DNA of 9,554 nt, from positions 1-9,554 of the forward strand of contig JASEHA010000061.1 in NCBI GenBank assembly GCA_030018795.1, in the 5' to 3' direction. The position numbers and the translations under genes were made by a program. Origin of the DNA: a bacterium (lineage in GTDB: Bacteria; UBA9089; CG2-30-40-21). Under the pieces are notes generated by a model. It was not told the origin of the DNA. It saw only the letters and a list, made by a program, of their open reading frames with translations, and did no database searches. Positions 5,392-9,554 of this stretch are shown piece by piece (the first letter of the stretch is position 1; every line of letters begins with the position of its first letter).

Positions 5392-8300
5392 ATGAGTAAT
5401 TTCATTACAAATAGTGAGTCAAAGGATTTAAGGAAACGCCTCCTTGAACTTATCCCAAAAAGCGATGAGCTGAAATTTTTGGTTGGTTTTTTCTATTTTT
5501 CTGGAATCAGGGAATTATATAAAGGATTAAAGGGAAATCCATATCAGAAAATTAAGGTTTTAGTAGGCTTAAATATTGATGTTGCTAATTACAGAATGAT
5601 TGAACTTGCTGATAAAGATGATCAGTTGTCTGATGAAGAGAATACATACAGGTTCTTTCAGTCTGTGAAGAAGTCTTTGAATACTGAACGTTTTGATACA
5701 AAAGAATTTTACGAACAGGTAAGGTTTTTTATTCAACTGATACAAAATGACAGACTGCTAATCCGTAAGACCTTTAGACCTAATCACGCAAAACTATACC
5801 TATTTAAGCTGGAAGAGGGGCAGGTTGGCAGAAAAAATCTGTTTATTACCGGAAGCAGTAATCTAACTAAAGCAGGGTTATTAACGCAGGAAGAATTTAA
5901 TGTTGAAATCAGCGATTACGGTTTTGAGGATGCGGAAAAATATTTCGATACCTTATGGGATGAAGCAGTAAAAATAACTGAACATGCACCATCCAGAATA
6001 AAGCTTATTGAACTGATTGAAAAGGAAACGCTTATCAAAAAGGTTACCCCTTTTGAGGCATATGTTTTAGCCTTAAAAACCTATCTTGACTCATTTGAGG
6101 AGCACGAGATTAGAGAATCATTAATTAAGGTATTGGAAGAGAACGGTTATACCCCTTATCAATATCAGTTAGATGCAGTTAAGCAGGCATTGGCAATTAT
6201 AGAAAATAATAATGGTGTTATCATAGCAGATGTTGTTGGTCTGGGGAAGACAATCATTGCCTGTGCGGTAGCCAGAGAACTTAGAAAACGCGGTATTGTT
6301 ATCTGTCCTCCCGGACTTATCGGCGATAAGAATAAGAATTCTGGATGGAAAAGGTATGTTGAAGAATTCAAGCTTTATGAGTGGGAGATAAGATCCATAG
6401 GAGATTTAGAAAATATCGCTGAATTTGTCAATAAGCATAGAGATATTGAGGTAGTTGTTATTGATGAGGCACACCGATTCAGAAATCAGGATACCAAGGA
6501 CTATGAAATTTTGAAAAACATCTGCCGTAATAAGATAGTCATTTTGCTTACTGCCACACCTTTTAATAACAGGCCTGGTGACATTTTATCACTATTAAAG
6601 TTATTTATTACCCCTAAAAAATCATCGATTACATTAGAAAATGACATTACCAATAAATTCAAGACCTTCAAAGGAACGTTTGACAGGCTTGGGTATATTA
6701 AGAAATATTGGTGTTCGTCAAATGCTGCGAAACAAAAAAAGGCACAAGCTTATTATGAAACATTCTTTGGCAATAAGGGCGAGGGCGAGAAAGGCGAGAA
6801 AAGTATCAATCTGAAAAATGTCGCCAAAAGGTCGCATTATCTTGCTAAACAGATAAGGGATGTTATTGAGCCGGTAACGATTCGCCGTAACCGCCTCGAC
6901 CTTCAGAATAATCCCTGCTATAAGGATGAGGTTAAGAACTTATCTAAGACAGCTAATCCTGAGGAGTGGTTTTTTGAATTAACAAAAGAGCAGTCTTTGT
7001 TTTATGATCAAGTCATTGAGCAGTATTTTGGTGATCCCGAAGATGGTGGCCGATTCTATGGTGCTATTTACAGGCCATTTGAATATGAGAAAGGAAAAAT
7101 TATCGAAGAAGAAAAACTATCCCAGGAAGATAACCGCCAGTTTATTCAACAGAGAAACCTCTATGATTTTATGCGGCGATTGGTTGTGAAACGGTTTGAA
7201 AGCTCATTTGGCTCTTTTGAGCGGAGCATAAATAATTTCAAACGCATCACAGAAAATGTATTGAAATTTATTGAAAAAACAGGCAATGGCGATTATTATC
7301 AAGGTGAGTATATTCTGGATAGGGCATTGCTTGAAAAAATTTATGATTGTGATTTAGAGGAAATTGAAAAATGTTTATCTGAATATACCGAAAAGATAAA
7401 TATTGGCAAATATCCAAAAAACCACAAAAGATATAAGATTAATGATTTTAAGGATAAAACCAAATTTATTGAGCACATTGAATCTGATTTGAAGCTTTTT
7501 AATGAAATTCTATCACGACTTGCCAGCCTGGATTTGATAAAAAATGATCCTAAAACCGATTGCTTGTTGAAGAACATTAAAAGAGAGCTAAAACAAAAGC
7601 CGTTTGATAATGAGCCAGTAAGAAAAATTGTAATATTTTCTGAATACATTGATACAGTTGAATATTTAGCCCCAATTCTGAAAAAGGACTTTAATAGCAG
7701 GGTTCTTGTTGTTGCAAATGATTTATCGGCAAATAAAATATCTCAAATAAACAAGAATTTTGATGCTTCCTATCCTGAACAAAATGACGATTTTGATATT
7801 TTGCTTGCCTCAGACAAAATTTCTGAAGGTTTTAATCTGAATCGTGCTGGAATGGTGATTAATTATGATATTCCGTGGAATCCGGTAAGGGTTATCCAAA
7901 GGGTCGGACGTATCAACCGTATCAGCAAGAAGGTCTTCGGTGAGCTTTATATCGTCAATTTCTTCCCTACAGAAAGGGGAGCAGAGCTTGTAAAATCACG
8001 CGAGATTGCCGGCAATAAGATGTTTTTGATCCATAACACGCTTGGCGAAGATGCTAAAATTTTTGATATTGATGAGGAACCAACGCCTTCTGGACTTTTT
8101 AATAGGATTCAGCAGAATCCTGATGAACAGGAAGAGGAAAGCTTTTACACAAAGGCATTGAAAGAATTCTTAAGGATTAAAGGGTTATATCCTGAACTTA
8201 TTGCTTCTTTAAGGAACTATCCCCTGCGAATAAAAGCAGCTAAGGAATACAGCGAAAATGAGCTGCTGGTATTTCTTAGAAAAGGACGGCTGTATATCTA

Positions 8301-8796
8301 TGGGCTCAGGCATGAAAACGAAAATAAGCCTCATATTTATCAAGCTGCTTTTGAGGAAGTTTTCGATAAAATTGCCTGCTCAATCGATGAGGTGGGAATC
8401 CCTTTAAGCACTAATTTTTGGGAATGTTATAAAAGCGTAAAAGAGTTTAGGGAACATCGAGCTATCCCTCTAAAAGAGCAGGACATTGAGCAAAAAGCCT
8501 TAAACAACCTGGGAACATTTATTAACCAGATTCAAACAGATGAATTAATGCCGCATAAAGATTTCTTGAGAACCCTAAAGGAAGATATTCTGGATTATGG
8601 CACCCTGTCAGATTTTACGCTACGCCGAATAGCTAATATGGAAAGCCTTGATGAGGCAAAACAAAAAAGAGCAGTAGCAGAAATAATTGCTTTGAAAAAG
8701 GAACAGGGCGAGGATTATTTACAAAAAGAAAAAGTAAGGCAAAAAAATTTATCTAAAGAAATAATTATTGCCATAGAGAATGTAGGGTCACGTTAA
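5392..8796 (+). CDS. PLD-nuclease/SNF2-like helicase fusion protein (probable defence or restriction component)
   Basis: A 1134-residue cytoplasmic protein. The N-terminal PLD-type domain (about 1-200) carries HAK (His132, Lys134) and GSSNLTKAGL, that is one HxK...GSxxN half-site, as in PLD nucleases that act as dimers. An SF2/SNF2-like helicase follows: Q-like YTPYQYQLDAV, Walker A GLGKT (Lys286), DEAH (358-361), TATP (387-390), KIVIFSEY (745-752), LLASDKISEGFNL (804-816) and QRVGRINRIS (836-845). A C-terminal extension of about 270 residues has no motif I recognise. The helicase should translocate on DNA using ATP, the PLD domain may cut it. Residues 462-470 are encoded by 9-bp repeat units, in the variable stretch between helicase motifs III and IV. 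ATG 5392 lies 7 nt after AGGGG. All core motifs look intact. A methylase-like gene follows, as in restriction and defence loci with PLD, SNF2 and COG1002-type genes. No exact named system is assigned. Confidence 0.9.
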   Translation: MSNFITNSESKDLRKRLLELIPKSDELKFLVGFFYFSGIRELYKGLKGNPYQKIKVLVGLNIDVANYRMIELADKDDQLSDEENTYRFFQSVKKSLNTERFDTKEFYEQVRFFIQLIQNDRLLIRKTFRPNHAKLYLFKLEEGQVGRKNLFITGSSNLTKAGLLTQEEFNVEISDYGFEDAEKYFDTLWDEAVKITEHAPSRIKLIELIEKETLIKKVTPFEAYVLALKTYLDSFEEHEIRESLIKVLEENGYTPYQYQLDAVKQALAIIENNNGVIIADVVGLGKTIIACAVARELRKRGIVICPPGLIGDKNKNSGWKRYVEEFKLYEWEIRSIGDLENIAEFVNKHRDIEVVVIDEAHRFRNQDTKDYEILKNICRNKIVILLTATPFNNRPGDILSLLKLFITPKKSSITLENDITNKFKTFKGTFDRLGYIKKYWCSSNAAKQKKAQAYYETFFGNKGEGEKGEKSINLKNVAKRSHYLAKQIRDVIEPVTIRRNRLDLQNNPCYKDEVKNLSKTANPEEWFFELTKEQSLFYDQVIEQYFGDPEDGGRFYGAIYRPFEYEKGKIIEEEKLSQEDNRQFIQQRNLYDFMRRLVVKRFESSFGSFERSINNFKRITENVLKFIEKTGNGDYYQGEYILDRALLEKIYDCDLEEIEKCLSEYTEKINIGKYPKNHKRYKINDFKDKTKFIEHIESDLKLFNEILSRLASLDLIKNDPKTDCLLKNIKRELKQKPFDNEPVRKIVIFSEYIDTVEYLAPILKKDFNSRVLVVANDLSANKISQINKNFDASYPEQNDDFDILLASDKISEGFNLNRAGMVINYDIPWNPVRVIQRVGRINRISKKVFGELYIVNFFPTERGAELVKSREIAGNKMFLIHNTLGEDAKIFDIDEEPTPSGLFNRIQQNPDEQEEESFYTKALKEFLRIKGLYPELIASLRNYPLRIKAAKEYSENELLVFLRKGRLYIYGLRHENENKPHIYQAAFEEVFDKIACSIDEVGIPLSTNFWECYKSVKEFREHRAIPLKEQDIEQKALNNLGTFINQIQTDELMPHKDFLRTLKEDILDYGTLSDFTLRRIANMESLDEAKQKRAVAEIIALKKEQGEDYLQKEKVRQKNLSKEIIIAIENVGSR
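6775..6801 (+). repeat. 9-bp repeat units inside the helicase gene
   Basis: In-frame AAGGGCGAG, GGCGAGAAA, GGCGAGAAA encode Lys-Gly-Glu-Gly-Glu-Lys-Gly-Glu-Lys (residues 462-470). The last two units are identical 9-mers, and the first is one codon out of phase with them. GGCGAGAAA is identical to the end of the phosphatase array (4364-4372). Confidence 0.75.
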
Positions 8797-8819
8797 CCTT
8801 AAACTGTCGCATAACCATT

Positions 8820-8846
8820 GTAGGGGCAACCCTTGCGGTTGCCCAT
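8820..8846 (+). repeat. GTAGGGGC palindrome 1
   Basis: After GTAG, GGGCAACC (8824-8831) and GGTTGCCC (8837-8844) form a perfect 8-bp stem with a CTTGC loop. This is the familiar GTAGGGGC(R)-type dispersed palindrome found between genes in many environmental bacteria. Confidence 0.75.
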
Positions 8847-8869
8847 CGTTAGATTTACACAGGGCACAT

Positions 8870-8893
8870 GTAGGGGCGGGGTTCCCCCGCCCT
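8870..8893 (+). repeat. GTAGGGGC palindrome 2
   Basis: GTAG is followed by GGGCGGGG (8874-8881) and CCCCGCCC (8885-8892), a perfect 8-bp stem with a 3-nt TTC loop. It has the same orientation and same leading GTAGGGGC as palindrome 1, about 50 bp earlier, but a different arm sequence. Confidence 0.75.
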
Positions 8894-8899
8894 TGATTG

Positions 8900-8911
8900 A
8901 TTTGGCGAAAA
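8900..8911 (+). repeat. 12-bp element ATTTGGCGAAAA, 3' copy
   Basis: An exact direct copy of 5356-5367, immediately followed by GGGG. It overlaps the first base of palindrome 3. Confidence 0.45.
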
Positions 8912-8949
8912 GGGGCAAGGAGAGAGCCTCTCTGTCACCCTGCCCCTAC
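8911..8949 (-). repeat. GTAGGGGC palindrome 3, inverted
   Basis: AGGGGCA (8911-8917) pairs with TGCCCCT (8941-8947), with an inner imperfect AGAG/CTCT arm (8921-8924, 8930-8933). Read on the minus strand it begins GTAGGGGCAGGG (from 8949), so it belongs to the same family in the opposite orientation. Confidence 0.6.
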
Positions 8950-8966
8950 TATACGACAATTGATGG

Positions 8967-8980
8967 TTGACACGACACTA
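8967..8980 (+). repeat. 14-bp element, 3' copy; contains a consensus -35-like TTGACA
   Basis: TTGACACGACACTA is the inverted counterpart of 5325-5338 (12 of 14). TTGACA at 8967-8972 is a perfect -35 hexamer, but the nearest -10-like string, TATGAA (8987-8992), is spaced only 14 bp away, so a promoter for the methylase gene is only weakly supported. Confidence 0.5.
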
Positions 8981-9012
8981 CATTGATATGAAATTAATCG
9001 AGGTAATGGATT

Positions 9013-9554
9013 ATGGGTCAAAAATTACAGGATATCATCAACAATTTTTCTCTCGAAAAATTTACCGGATTTTTCCGTGACAGGAATCGCTCTTTTTCGC
9101 CACGACAGGAGTCATTCGACCATTATAATGATGAAAGTTTTATTGATGGGTTAAAAATTGGCGAGATAAAATTTTCTGAAACTGAGAAACTTATTGTTTG
9201 TGGTTTTAAGGCTGAACAATCACTCTCTGAACGGAGCGGCAAAAAGGCACAGTATGAAAAAGGGAAGCAAATCCTAAGATTAACCCAATATGACGCAGGT
9301 ATATTCATATTTTATGACCAGCAAAGCAATTTCCGCTTTTCCCTCATTTATCAGGAAACTACCGAAAACCGCAGACAGTGGACTAACTTCCGCCGATTCA
9401 CCTATTTTGTAAGTCGTGAGCTTACTAATAAGACATTCCTTGCCAGAATTGGAGATAAAGAATTCTCATCCTTAGAAAATATCAAAGAGGCATTTTCTGT
9501 TGAAAAGGTAACTGCTGAATTTTATAGCGATATTGCTAACTGGTATTTTTGGAC
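9013..9554 (+). CDS. N-terminus of an Eco57I/type IIG-like restriction-methylase protein (partial)
   Basis: The first 180 residues of a protein that runs off the window. ATG 9013 lies 9 nt after GAGG (9000-9003); the ATG at 9006 is in another frame that stops quickly. Residues 73-85 (ERSGKKAQYEKGK), 125-147 (NFRRFTYFVSRELTNKTF then LARIG) and 169-180 (EFYSDIANWYFW) resemble, as I remember them, the N-terminal region of large Eco57I-type methylase proteins, in which an N-terminal domain precedes the N6-adenine methylase domain. The SAM motif and NPPY motif would lie beyond the window, so methylase activity is inferred, and I cannot tell whether a nuclease motif is intact here. The gene order (PLD-helicase then methylase) suggests one restriction or defence unit, with the methylase marking self DNA and the helicase-nuclease acting on unmarked DNA. 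Confidence 0.7.
   Translation, partial: MGQKLQDIINNFSLEKFTGFFRDRNRSFSPRQESFDHYNDESFIDGLKIGEIKFSETEKLIVCGFKAEQSLSERSGKKAQYEKGKQILRLTQYDAGIFIFYDQQSNFRFSLIYQETTENRRQWTNFRRFTYFVSRELTNKTFLARIGDKEFSSLENIKEAFSVEKVTAEFYSDIANWYFW

Larger units (their letters stand above)
8797..9012. other. Repeat-rich spacer between helicase and methylase genes
   Basis: This 216-bp gap contains three GTAGGGGC-type palindromes, the 3' copies of the 12-bp and 14-bp elements, and a GAGG ribosome site (9000-9003) for the next gene. No open frame of note is seen. No T-tract follows the hairpins, so a classical rho-independent terminator is not supported, and read-through into the methylase gene is possible. Confidence 0.7.

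Noticed and set aside
7004..7189. Small plus-strand frame within the helicase gene
   Set aside because: It is an out-of-frame shadow of the helicase coding sequence without its own ribosome site or recognisable motif.
8820..8949. Rho-independent terminator after the helicase gene
   Set aside because: The hairpins are strong but none is followed by a T-tract on the plus strand; they fit a dispersed palindrome family better.

Overview
The window looks like a chromosomal piece of an uncultivated, AT-rich, Gram-negative-type (diderm) bacterium. It has a predicted outer-membrane barrel protein of the PorV/PorQ type with a signal peptide and a C-terminal aromatic residue, bacterial sigma70-like promoters, Shine-Dalgarno sites and a tRNA with an encoded CCA. 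No 16S or other phylogenetic marker is present, so I do not assign a phylum.

Layout. Positions 1-80 hold the 5' end of an unrecognised minus-strand gene, divergent from cbiB (336-1352, adenosylcobinamide-phosphate synthase, a late step of B12 synthesis). Next comes a PorV-like outer-membrane protein (1463-2374). A compact plus-strand block follows from a strong promoter at 2469-2497: pcm (protein L-isoaspartate methyltransferase, apparently almost leaderless), tRNA-Pro(CGG), two small single-span membrane proteins, a histidine phosphatase of the GpmB/CobC type, and a PNP/UDP-family nucleoside phosphorylase whose start overlaps the phosphatase stop. Gaps within this block are short, so it may be one transcript. 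The last 4 kb is a probable DNA-defence locus: a 1134-residue protein joining a PLD-type nuclease domain to an SNF2-like helicase (5392-8796), then the N-terminus of an Eco57I/type IIG-like restriction-methylase protein (9013 to the window end). A 216-bp repeat-rich spacer separates the two.

The most unusual signal is repetitive DNA. A 9-bp unit (roughly GARAARGGY, or GAGGCGAGA) forms short tandem arrays at four places: in the phosphatase gene (10 full units plus 6 nt, read in frame as Glu-Lys-Gly), in the helicase gene (about 3 units, Lys-Gly-Glu), antisense in cbiB (2 perfect units, read as Ser-Pro-Leu), and across the cbiB stop codon into the following gap (4 units). The unit length preserves reading frame, and different strands and frames are used, which suggests a repeat that spreads or expands at the DNA level and is tolerated in protein loops. 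Other repeats are a 10-bp TTGTCCACTC array upstream of pcm, a 9-bp ACAGAGAAC array upstream of cbiB, three GTAGGGGC-type palindromes after the helicase gene, and a 14-bp inverted plus 12-bp direct repeat pair bracketing the helicase gene.
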